From the NCBI GenBank assembly GCA_948144175.1, contig CANXME010002096.1, forward strand, positions 2,232,001-2,296,000: a stretch of 64,000 nt of DNA. Direction: 5' to 3'. The position numbers and the translations under genes were made by a program. Every line of letters starts with the position of its first letter. Positions within the stretch are counted from its first letter, which is position 1. Under the pieces are notes generated by a model. That model was given only the letters and a program-made list of their open reading frames with translations, ran no database searches and was not told where the DNA came from. This document shows positions 1 to 10,600 of this stretch, piece after piece. This DNA is from Closterium sp. NIES-65. Taxonomy: Eukaryota; Streptophyta; Zygnematophyceae; Desmidiales; Closteriaceae.

Positions 1-2397
1 ATCCACGTGGGACGACGCTGCTGGCTGGGTGATCGTAGCCGTTGTTTGCTCGTTGACAGAATCAGGGCTGCTGCGGCTACCGTTGGTACTACCGCTACTG
101 CTGCTGGTGGTCGTAATGCAGTCGTTACTGGTGCCGCTGGTAAGCGAACTGACGTCGTCAGTGCTACGTTTCGTGATTCTAAGCAGCGTAGCTGGCACCC
201 TGAATCGAATCGTGAAATCCATGATGCTAGGCAATGCTCACACCATTAGGTATGCCTTGCGCGGGTAGCAGGACACCAAGCCGCCCGTTACCATCGGCGC
301 CGCATTAGCCAGGCACAAAAAGTCACATTCGGACATACATCAATCCGGAGCGAGTAAGAAATGTGGAAAGGTGCGGTGCTGTTGTGTATAAATAAGGAGC
401 GAATGGTTATGCTACCAAGCAGAGCTAGCAAGAAGCAATGCTCTTCCTATCAATCGTCATTGGGCCGGACATTGAATATCACATTCTGGACAAGCGTCAA
501 GGCGGGTTCACAACGAAACGCGAGAAAAAACAACTTAGTGGTTGTCTACAGAGGAAATGCAGCGACTTGCATTCATGATGCTGCACAGAATCAGGACGCA
601 GGAACCTAAGTGCTCGAATTCCTATGGAGGAAATGTGACATGAAACGACGACTCCAATGTCAAACTGTTGTCCTATGGAGGTTTTGATTAGAGCGGAATG
701 GAGATCTCGATGGAAGGATAGGTTGGCGGGAAAAGGACAATTTTGTCTGCAAGATGGCGGATTTTCAAGGTTGGCTGGATGTTCCTTGAAGATGCCGAGC
801 TGCACGAGAGACGCGTATGGAATTGCGTGAGTCGTGTCTTTGAAGGCGAGAAGGGCAGAGGGGAACCCAGGGGGAGCTGTCAAGTACTTCTTATAGAATT
901 ACTCGTACCGTGGAATAATGTTAACCTCGTCTACATGATACTTCACTTTCTGTGCACTAGATTCTCTGTGTGGATAGAATTGGAAAAGTTCACATTCACT
1001 AGAGCCTCGTTGTAGTAAATCCGATTCGTAGAGAAAAAGCTTGTAGAGGGAACACTGACTTGACTTCAGCAAGGAGCTGTTTGACGTGGCTGCCATGTCA
1101 TTGAGGCCATCATCGTAGTCGGCCGGCGATCTCTTCCCGTCAAGATTCCAGTCAGCGTTCATCCCCCTCGCTTTTTTCGCCACGTGGTACCTGCTGATTT
1201 GCGTGTCAGCAATGACACCAGGTACGTGCCGCGTGACCCAGCTCCCAGCTGGTCGGAGGAGGCGCTTCGCACGAACTCAATATAGCCGTCGATATACAAG
1301 AAAGTAGTTTCTTTCTAAGAACAGAACAACTACCTTCCAGACGAAACACAGAAATTAATCTGTCCTGGATTTTATTGCTTCGTTCACCACCACTTCACAA
1401 TCACGCATTCCTGACCTCCTCTCGCTGCCTCGATTTCTCCCCGCCTCCACCATTTCTTACTGCGCAGCGCTTCAGCCTGCGAGTTACTTCTGCCCGTCAC
1501 GGCAAAGATTATGTTTTCCAGTGAGCCTCTTTAGCCTTCTTGTATACTACAGTAGTGTCTGCTCCCTCTTTCTCCGACGAGTGACGGATGCAATCGGCGT
1601 TTCTCGTCCATAGCTCACTCGTCGAGTAAGCCTCGGACCTGGCACTTTTTTTAGCGCACCGTGTTTTCATCAAGCACCGAAGCTCCGCGCTCCGGTATCC
1701 CGTACTTCCGTGAGATACCGCAAAGTACCTTTTCCGTGGTATTCCGTTGTTCCGTAAGACACTGTAGATTCGTGTATTCGTGTATTCGAGAGTCGTGAAT
1801 ACGTGAATTCGTAACTCACTGAATAGTAAGTCTCCTGACGCAGCCCTGGCTCGTCCGTCCGGTGCGTATCTGCGGGCGACCGCGCTTCTCGCGTCGTCCT
1901 GCCTCGCTGCCTCGCACCCCCTCCTCGCCTTCCGCTCTGGTATCGCCGGCGGCGTTACTATGGTGCCTGCGTGGACAGGTACTAGCGATTTGCGAAGTAG
2001 CTATGGAAATAGTGTGAATCTGAGTCGCCTTAGAGCACATCGCCAGCGTTAGCATCATGGTGCCAGCCTTGAATTTGCGTGGACTGGTACTAGCATAATC
2101 GTTGTTGACGGTCTGGCGATGAGTCCTGCTTCACTCGATTTTGCTGAATCACATCCACAAGTTGCAGGGATTTTTTTAGAATTCTCAAAGAATTCTCAAA
2201 ACATCCCTCCGATGAGTCATGCTTCACTCGATTTGCCTGAATCACATCCACAAGTTTTGATTATTATTCCTATTTGATAGAGCTGCTTGCAGAGCTGCTT
2301 TTAGCAATAGAGAGGTTCTTGTTTTGACGCACTTCAAAACAGCGAAGGAAGCAGAGTCGGCACTGAGATTGCCGACGCATTTCCACGTCCACATCGG
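1..2397. other. Upstream region without a recognised gene
   Basis: No reading frame here resembles a family I know, and the frames longer than 60 codons on either strand are short and of random composition. The first 260 bases are rich in TGCTG/CGTCG words. A TATAAATA word sits at about 388-395, but nothing recognisable follows it. The last 300 bases before 2398 should hold the promoter and 5' UTR of the LCIB-like gene; no convincing TATA box is visible there. A duplicated segment of about 45 bp (2118-2164 and 2211-2256) with an AT-rich palindrome between its copies is listed separately. Confidence 0.5.
2118..2256. repeat. Direct duplication with GAATTC palindrome at the junction
   Basis: The segment beginning GATGAGTC and ending CATCCACAAGTT occurs twice, at about 2118-2164 and 2211-2256, with a few differences. 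Between the copies lies an AT-rich stretch (about 2170-2201) with two TTCTCAAA half-sites around GAATTC cores. This is the first example in the window of a direct repeat joined by a palindrome of the TTTTGAG/CTCAAAA family. Confidence 0.75.
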
Positions 2398-5300
2398 ATG
2401 TCAAGGCTTGAAGAATGTCGCCTGTTACAACAATCGCGAAGTTCCCTTATCGTTACCCGCCCACGCGTGATGTTTGCAGTCCCAAGTGGCCGTGTTATCG
2501 CCTGCGAAATCGCACATCGCACACGCGTCTTCACCACCTTCGCACACGTCGCCGCCGACGCCTCTGGAGCTTCTCGCGAAACAAGCACCTCTCCGCCTTC
2601 GTCGCACAGGTTTTCGCCGGAGGTGCATCACATCGCCAGCGTTTCGCAATCCCCGGTTCCACCGTCGCTGATAACTCCTGCGAGTACGCTTGCGAACAGC
2701 AGCAGCAGCAGCATCGCGACGTCGTCGCTCGTGGCGGGCGCTCTGGGCTCCGCCGCTTATCTCGCGCTGCGGAACGCCTTATCACCGTCCGCGATCCGCC
2801 CAGTCATGGTTCCGCTGGACCCTCCCAGCGGAATCGTGCCGCGCGCTACCAGTGTAAGCAACACGCGCGCCATCCCCCCCACCACCCCCTTCCCCCGCCA
2901 TCGTCCCCCACACGCACATCCACCAACCCACCCATACCCCCATGGGCCCATGGTTCCGCACGACCCTCCCAGCGGAATCGTGCCGCGCGCTACCAGTGTA
3001 AGCAAGCAACTCTGGATGTTGTTTTTGTGCTTGTTTTTTTCATTGTTGCTGTTGTTTGAATCCCCTAGGGCTCAGTCATTCAAATCATTTACGACAGTCA
3101 ATTTCCCGCACCTCTAACGCACTGCCCCCACTTTTCCCTCAAACATTTGCAGGCGGCACCAGAAGCTTTGGCAACAATGGCCGCCACCTTCCCCCGAGCT
3201 GTGCAAGAGGAGGCGTTTCTGAGGGCGGTTGCTACTGAGCTGAGCAAGCTGGGCTTTAAGAGGTGAGGTGTTGAGCAAAGTTAGCATTAAGGGGTGCATC
3301 GTCGCGCTGAGAAAGCTGGGCTTCAAGAGGTGAGAGGTGCTGAAATAAAACAGAAATTAAAATTTCAGTTCCCCTTTTCTCTCTCCTGCCTCTGTCGTGC
3401 TTCTCTCTCCACCATCCAGGACCAATAGCTTTGCTTTGGTGAGCGCACGCCGCTAGAAGGTGTGCCTCGTAAACACGCCTCTCCTTGCCCTCCCCCTCTT
3501 CCACCTTTTTCCCTCTCCCACCTCTTCTCCTCCCTCACCTCTTCTCCTCCCTCACCTCTTCCCCTCCCTCACCTCTTCCCCTCCCTCACCTCTTCCCCTC
3601 CCGCACCTTTTCCCTTCTCTCACCTCTTCCTCTTGTCAAAAGGAAGCGCAGCGAGCTGCAGCTGCGGAGAATGAAAGGTGGAAGAGTAAAGAGGTTTGCT
3701 GAAGAGACTGCAGGTGGAGGGGAAGATACGGAAAATGGAGAAAGAGATGGGGGGGGGAGGGAGAGGTGGAGAAAATGGTGGGAAACGAGAAAGAGATGGG
3801 GATGAAAAAGGACGAGGTTGGTGGGACAGAGGACAAGTATCTCTGACTGTCTTACCAACTTCGTCCTTTTCCATCCTCATCTCTTCCTCGTTTCCCTCCT
3901 CTTTTTTTCACCCCCACGTGCCTCTTCTTTTTCCTCTCTCACCTTTTCCACTGCTCCGCCACCCTCTTTCTCTTTTTCCATATCTTCCCCTCCCCCTCCT
4001 CTTCCGCCGCCGCCTCCGCCTCCCATGACTGCTGCCTTATGGCCGAAGTGAGCTTTGTGATAGTCCTAGAACTTCTTATTCCGCCTTCCTCCCCCTCTCT
4101 CTTCTTCCCTGCCATCCTCCCTCTCTCTCCATCCTCTCACTCTCACCCCCCCTCCTCTCAGGACCAACAGCATCTCTCTGGTGAGCGCATGTTGTGATGA
4201 TGTGTGCCGCCCGAGGAGGTGACTTTTGAGTCGTCGCAGAAGGCATACTCCTTCTTTCACTCCCCCTCCTTTCAAAAGGCATACAAGTATTCTTCCTTCC
4301 TCCCTCTCTCGTTCTCTCCCTCTCGCCTCCCCTCTTCCTCCCGTTCCCCCCGCCCCTACTCTCAGGATCAACAGCATCGCTCTGGTGAGCACATGTCGAG
4401 ACGAGGCATGCTTTGAGTAATAAACTCACCTCTCCTCGTCCTCCCCCTCTTCCACCTCTTCCCCACTCCCACCTCTTTCCCACTCCCGCCTCTTCCCCAC
4501 TCTCACCTCTCCCCCTCTCCCAGGACCAATAGCATCGCTCTGGTGAACACATGTCGAGACGAGGTGTGCCGCCCGGTGGTGAGCCTGATCGACCGGCAAT
4601 TCGGACTCTCCTTCAACCTGTCGGGCCTGGGAGGGCTGGTAAACTGCGGCAAGACGGGCTTTAAGGCTGCCATGTCGCACTCGCCAGAGTTCAGAGAGGC
4701 AGACGGGACTCTGCGTGAGAGATGTGAGTGTCTTGTATGGTTCTTACAGCATGCTGGCCGCTCACCTCTGCTTTTGAGTCCATTCAAAAGCAGAGAGATT
4801 TGAGTGTCTTGTATGGTTCTTACAGCATGCTGACCGCTCACCTCTGCTTCAATTCAACCTCTCGGCCCTGGGAGGGCTGGTTAACCGCGGCAAGACGGGC
4901 TTGAAGGCCGCCATATCACACTCCCCGGAATTTAGGGAGCCGGATGGGACTGTGCATGAGCGATGTGAGTAAGATTATGGCAACTAGGGAGGGAGAGATC
5001 AGGGCGGGTGTGAACTACAGCAAGACGAGGCCCCAAACATTCGTCTGCCTCTCTCCTCGTCCCCTGCAGGTATCGTGTTCGCCTTCCCCCTTGTGTCCAT
5101 CAGTGAGCCTTCTTGCTGCCACAAGGCAGGGGCGAGAGCCCACACCTTCTAACACACCCCTTTCTCTCGCATCTTCTGATATCTCCCTGCTTTTGTCCCC
5201 ATGTTGCTGCAGACATTTTCTTCGCCTTCCCGCATATCGGCGAATCGGCAAATCGGGAGAGGTGGGCTTGTTGCTGCGGCGAGGCAGGGGGCAGTGCCTA

Positions 5301-6974
5301 CCTCTCGAACACACCTCTTTTGAGGCGCCTCAAAAGTCACCTCTCTTGAGGCGCCTTAAAAGGCAGGGGGCAGTGCCTACCTTTCTAACACACCTCTTTT
5401 TCTCTCCTTCTCTCTTCTCGCTTTCCATTCATTCCTGGCTCCCCTCCAGACATATTCTTCGCCTTCCCCCACGTGTCCATTGGCGAGTCTGGCGAGGTGG
5501 GGTCGCTGCTGCGGAGAGGCAGGGGGCGGCCGTCAAGTGCGTGTGGCGCGCTGATTGCGATTCAAACCGACCTGAACGAGGCCAAGGGGACGCAGGAGGA
5601 CCCATTTGACGAAGAGTACGTGCTGCTCAAGAAGAAGGTTGCGAGCAAGGTGCGTGTGTGGGCGATGCTGGTAGGTTTGATGCGGTTGAGATGGGTGGGG
5701 TTGCCTGCAGTCAGGGAGAGTGGAACGAGGCCAAGGGGACGCAGGGGGGCCTGTTTGATGAGGAATACATGCTGCTCAAGAAGAAAGTCGCTAGCACGGT
5801 GCGCCGATCTGTTTTTTGAGAATTCTCAAAAAACACGAGTCGCTAGCACGGTGCTTTTGAGGTGCCTCAAAAGTCGCTAGCACGGTGCGCCAATCTGAAG
5901 AAAGTCGCTAGCACGGTGCGCCGATCTGAAGAAAGTCGCTAGCACGGTGCGCCGATCTGAAGAAAGTCGCTAGCACGGTGCGCCGATCTGAAGAAAGTCG
6001 CTAGCACGGTGCGCCGATCTGAAGAAAGTCGCTAGCACGGTGCGCCGATCTGAAGAAAGTCGCTAGCACGGTGCGCCAATCTGAAGAAAGTCGCTAGCAC
6101 GGTGCGCCGATCTGAATGTAAAAGAGGGGACGCAGGAGGACCCTTGTGACGAGGAGTACGTGCTGCCCAAGAATAGATGTGGCCAGCAAGGTGTGTGTGT
6201 GGTCGGGAGAGGAGGGGAAGGGAGTTGAGGGGAGGGGAAGGTGTGTGCGTGTAGGGCTTGTGGCAGGAGAGTTATTGTTATGAGGAGAATGTGGTGATGG
6301 TGAACAACACGATGGAAATCTGTTGCAATGAGTTGAATACTCCCGTAGAGAGCATGTGCTCCCTTACCTCGCCCTTGCTCCACTTCCTACCTCCCATCCC
6401 TCCTTTCCCCTGCTCTCTCCGTATCATTCCTTTCTTCCTCAACCCCACCCTTCCATTCCTTTCACTCTTTTCAGTTCCTTTCTTCCTCCTCTATTTTCTT
6501 CCCCTCCTTTTCCAGGTGGCCAATGGTGACCCACCTTTGTCACTTGTACAAGTAACCCGGGCGGCACTAGCTGCTATTAACGAGGACCTGGAGAAGCTTA
6601 TATCGCTTACAGTGGATCCTTCTACCGCTGACTATGCTGTCATCACAGGTGTCCAGATACACTCTGGAAATCAGGTACGTAACATCCATATAACACCTAG
6701 ATAGCCCGTATGCAGTGCCTATGTGCAATGCATGCATGCATGATCATGAGCATAATGTTTACCACAGCCTCTACTTGTGGCCGTCTAAAAGTTGTTCATG
6801 TGCTGTACTCTTTGGTGTGTGCAGATCCCAGGGGAGCCGTTCCGGATTGAGCGCACATGCGATTACATCGCGCCTGATTTGATGTACGCTGTTGTGCGGG
6901 GAGAGCGATACGACCTTCAGTTGGAGGCAAACAGGTCAAGCATTGCGGCAGAGGGTCTTGCTGCAAGCATCTGA
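2398..6974 (+). CDS. LCIB: LCIB/LCIC-family beta-carbonic-anhydrase-like protein (low-CO2 inducible), 6 exons
   Basis: Plastid protein of the LCIB family, a beta-carbonic-anhydrase fold group which in Chlamydomonas sits around the pyrenoid and recaptures leaking CO2. Exons: 2398-2853, 3153-3262, 4524-4723, 5450-5649, 6516-6674, 6825-6974; phases join cleanly to 424 codons, close to Chlamydomonas LCIB (about 450). Exon 1 (residues 1-152) is Ser/Ala/Arg-rich and reads as a transit peptide plus linker. The conserved core follows: ATFPRAVQEEAF, then NTCRDEVCRPVVSLID, NLSGLGGLVNCGKTGF, MSHSPEF, YIFFAFPHVSIGESGEVG, RPSSACGAL, LISLTVDPSTADYAVITGVQ and CDYIAP. The Cys of TCRDE, His of FPH and Cys of SSACGAL match the family's zinc ligands, and CRDE supplies the Asp/Arg pair. 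Residue identity is read by eye. The first ATG of the open exon was taken as start. Introns are full of partial exon copies, and exon 1 has two possible donors (2854 and 2998). Confidence 0.92.
2808..2997 (+). repeat. Duplicated 3' edge of LCIB exon 1 with a second donor
   Basis: The last 46 or so bases of exon 1, coding PPSGIVPRATS, occur at about 2808-2853 and again at about 2951-2997, each followed by a GTAAGCAA donor. The two donors are 144 bp apart, exactly 48 codons, and the frame between them is open, so use of the downstream donor would add 48 proline/histidine-rich residues. Confidence 0.85.
3307..5310 (+). repeat. Partial copies of LCIB exons 2, 3 and 4 within introns 2 and 3
   Basis: Exon-edge copies seen by eye: the 3' edge of exon 2 with donor at 3307-3329; the 5' edge of exon 3 with acceptor at about 3420, 4162 and 4375; the 3' half of exon 3 with donor at about 4853-4964 (NLSALGGLVNRGKTGLKAA-like); the 5' edge of exon 4 at about 5069-5105 and 5213-5310. 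The copies are diverged and mostly end abruptly. Upstream copies keep the acceptor side and downstream copies the donor side. Introns also hold long CT-rich tracts (for example 3479-3640 and 3850-4020). Confidence 0.85.
5317..5364. repeat. Perfect 20-bp palindrome plus a decayed second one
   Basis: CTTTTGAGGCGCCTCAAAAG at 5317-5336 is a perfect inverted repeat. A second, imperfect version (CTTGAGGCGCCTTAAAAGG) follows at about 5345-5363. They separate two copies of a 40-bp segment (AGGCAGGGGGCAGTGCCTAC...) at about 5283-5322 and 5363-5405. Confidence 0.9.
5710..6200 (+). repeat. 31-bp minisatellite made from the 3' edge of LCIB exon 4
   Basis: After exon 4 come two larger echoes of its end (about 5715-5805 and 6118-6190). 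Between them (about 5868-6117) lie roughly eight tandem 31-bp units running GTCGCTAGCACG then GTGCGCCGATCTGAAGAAA. The unit is the exon 4 end coding KKKVAS(K/T) plus its donor, so each repeat carries a donor-like site. Palindromes with cores GAATTC (5812-5833) and GGTGCC (5854-5873) separate the first copies. Confidence 0.9.
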
Positions 6975-7692
6975 ATGTGTGAATGTGTGTACCGTATGTG
7001 CCCTTTCTACAGGAAAAAAACACTTGTTTGTTTGGCTGTTGTGTAAATAGCTTGTGTATATATGCTATAATTGTAAATATTTCTGTTTCTTGTACTCCAC
7101 ATTAGATATCAGCTTTTGTTCCAACGAGTCTTCCGTACAGCGAACGTCATGGTCAGTGAGTTGCATTGTAACATATCTCTGGTGCCTAAATGCCATCTCC
7201 TCGATAATCGCGAGAAATGCGAAAGTTCGCACGAGTCCGCAGACCAGATTGGCATGATGGTTGGTGGTAGTGTTTTTCTCCTCAGCCCTGGTCAGCCCGA
7301 GCCGCTAATTACGGCTTGGTTGTAATCACGTCTGATGTCTCCTCCCGCATTATGCGCGTGTCTCGCTGATGTAGAGACTTTTCAGTAAGCGTCACCGGCA
7401 CAAATTCAAAAGAAGAATGTTAATCTGCTCCGTTATAACGCCGAATCGTTAAATGAGACATTAGCGGGGATGACCACACCTCCTCTCCTGATCCTTGTCC
7501 ACCAGTCTCTCCACAACAACTAGTCAAAGCAACGGACAGCTATGGACTGGTTACCAAGTTACTCGTAACAGAGCAGCGAAGGCCGAATCAACATCATCAC
7601 CTCCCACCGGTCGTGGTCCTCCTTCTCCCCTATCCGCCGGTACCTCGCACGATTGGCGGAGACGTGCTGAGAGGTCCCGTCAGCACGTTCAA
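6975..7692. other. Intergenic spacer between the LCIB-like and p24 genes
   Basis: About 720 bases hold the LCIB 3' UTR and the p24 promoter/5' UTR. I see no gene. The p24 frame stays open upstream of its chosen ATG back to about 7495, so a longer N-terminus starting there is possible but would place the signal peptide internally. Confidence 0.5.
7035..7085 (+). promoter_or_regulatory. Possible poly(A) signal region of the LCIB-like gene
   Basis: TGTAAATA words occur at about 7042 and 7072 in an AT-rich stretch 70-100 bases after the stop codon. UGUAA is the usual polyadenylation signal in many green algae. Position and composition fit, but nothing else supports it. Confidence 0.35.
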
Positions 7693-10600
7693 ATGGCGGT
7701 ATCGCCACGGGCCAAGCACGTCTCGAGACCCTTCAGCAGCGCAATCCCTTCGAGTAGACTCAGAAGTCACCTTCTCCTCTTGCCCCTCCTCCTCCTCCTT
7801 CCATATTCGCGAGTAGTTTGCGCGATTAACTCTTTTCAGATGGAGGTGTCGCGGCAGGCCAAGTGCGTGAGCAAGGAGATTCCTCAGTACGCGTTAGTAG
7901 CAGGCTCGTATCGAGTTGTGGGCGTGGAGGATGGAGATGCGGAGCCGCCTTTCAAAGTACACTTGCAGGCAAGTATCGAGTACACTCAAGCAGTACACTT
8001 CACAAATTCGTCACTTATGAAGTACAAATTATTTTGAAGCCCAACTACCAAGCACTAGGGGATGGAAAGCAGCAGATACAGGGTGGCATTTTGGGTTGAC
8101 TAGCTAGCAGTCCTCTCTCCCCGCTCCCCACCTTTTCTTCCACTCCCCCCCCCCCCCCCCCCTTCTTCCATCTAATTTCCCCCGGGAGAAAGCAGCTGCA
8201 GTATAGGGTGTGGCTTATAGAGGGACACATTCTGGGTTGTCTTTGTGTGCGATTTAGGGTTGTCTTTGGGTTGTCATAAATCGCACTATAGGGTGTGTGG
8301 CTTATAGAGGGACACATTCTGGGTTGTCTTTGGGTTGTCATAAATCGCACTATAGGGTGTGTGGCTTATAGAGGGACACATTCTGGGTTGTCTTTGGGTT
8401 GTCATAAATCGCACTATAGGGTGTGTGGCTTATAGAGGGACACATTCTGGGTTGTCTTTGGGTTGTCATAAATCGCACTATAGGGTGTGTGGCTTATAGA
8501 GGGACACATTCTGGGTTGTCTTTGGGTTGTCATAAATCGCACTATAGGGTGTGTGGCTTATAGAGGAGCCCATTCTGGGTTGCCTTCCACTTCCCTTTTG
8601 GGAATTCTCAAAAGTCTTTCACTTCTCTTCGCTTCTCCCCCTCAGCTGACCTCGCCCGAGGGGAATCAGTTGCACTATGGGGAGCGGCAGACGGAGGGGC
8701 ACTTTGGATTCCGAGCAACGAAAGCAGGGGATCACACGTTGTGTGTGTGGCTGTCCCGGTGGGTGGGCTGATTGATTTGGTTGGAGGGATATTTCTGAGC
8801 ATTATGGGAGAAAATCACCTGCCAAAAACATAGGAAGCAGGGGATCACACGCTCTGTGTGTGGCTGTCCAGGTGGGTTCGGGAGGTTGGCTGAGCTCTTA
8901 AGTAATCTCAGGAATTGCTTATAACGGAGGAAGCGGGGGTCACACGTTGTGTGTGGCTATCCAGGTGGGTTGGGGAGGCTGGCTGAGCTGCTAAAAATAT
9001 CTCAAGAATTATTCATAACAGAGGAAGCAGGGGATCACATGTTGCGTGTGAGGCTGTCCAGGTGGGCTGGATGGTAGGCTGTTTTGAGCCGACTAATTTC
9101 GTCTGTTTGTGTTTTTGAGCTCTTGTTTCGTTTTGCTCCAATGTGTGCCATCCTGTGCCCACCGTTGCTGCTGCTCAGAGGGACTGAGAGGGTAGGAGCA
9201 GCAGTAGAGGGCGTTGGCGGGGGGAAGGGAGGGGTGGGGGTGGGGGGTGTACACTTCTCAAGCACATGTTTGTGTGAGCATGGAATACCACTGTTCTCAA
9301 GTTTTTTTCTTGTTTTTTAGTCAGGCCAAAGTCCTTCTTCTAGTCGAGCCAACATCCTTTTTTTTGGGGCGGTCCTTGATGATCACCTGTGCTTTTAAAA
9401 ACTCGTGCGGTCCATTTGTGATCGCTGATAAACATTGTGTGTATGGTATGCACACCATTGCTGCTTCTCAGAGGCACGGAGAGGGATGTGCCGGCAGCAG
9501 GGAGTGCATGTGCGGGATGTGCGAGTAGCAGGGAGCGCATTTCTACATTCCCTGTGTTTTTTTGTTTTGTTTCTCAGAGGCACAGAGAGGGATGTGCCGG
9601 CAACAGGGAGCGCGCGTGCAGGGCGCAGCAAAGGGAGGGAGAGGAGGAAGGTGGATGTGGCATGGCGTGTTTCTATCCAACCCAAAGTTGATTCTCTCCT
9701 ATTTTTTTCCTCTCAGAGGCACGGAGAGGGACATACCGGCAGCAGGGAGCGCGCGTGCAGGGCGCAGCAAAGGGAGGGAGAAGAGGAAGGTGGATGTGGC
9801 ATGGCGTGTGGGGAAATCAAAAGACGCACATCTCTCAGAAGCACCCAGGAAGGAGCAGGTCGAGGTGAGTGCAAGGCGAGGTGAAGCAATTTCAGGTGAG
9901 GCGAGTTGAGGTGAGGCGAGTTGAGGTGAGGCCAGGATGAAAGAGAGAGAGAGAGGGTTGGAGAGGGAAGGTGGATGTAGCATTGCCTGTGGGCAAGTCA
10001 CACGACACCCAGGAAGGAGCAGGTCGAGGTGACGTGAGGTGAGGTGAGGTGAGGTGAGGTGAGGTGAGGTGAGGTGAGGTGAGGTGAGGTGAGGTGAGGT
10101 GAGGTGAGGTGAGGTGAGGTGAGGTGAGGCAAGTCAAGGTGAGGTACGGAGGAAAGGAAAGGAGATTGTTTGTTGTGTACTGACCACTTAAAGCCCGACC
10201 CTCAGTCGCACCCAAGAATGAGATTTTCGAGGCGGTTTTTGAGGCGCCTCAAAGATTGTTTGTTGTGTACTGGGCACTTGAGGCCCGTCCCTTCGCAGCA
10301 CCCAAGAAGGAGCAGGTGGGGATGAGGCGTTGTGAGGCAATTAGAGGTGAGGGCAGAAGAAGGGAGGTTTGAAGTGGTGAGGCGATGCGAGGCAAGTAGA
10401 GGGGAGGGCAGAAGAAGGGGAGGGCAGAAGAAGAGGAGGGTAGAAGAGGTGAGGCGATGTGAGGGAAGTAGAGGGAAGGGCGGACGAAGGGAGGGTAGAA
10501 GAGGGGAGGCAATGTGAGGGAAGTAGAGGGGAGGGCAGAAGAAGGGAGGGTAGAAGAGGGGAGGCAATGTAAGGGAAGTAGATAGAGGGGAGGGCAGAAG

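Noticed and set aside
497-883. 128-codon minus-strand frame as a gene
   Set aside because: No recognisable motif, no neighbours and no splice context; length is compatible with chance.
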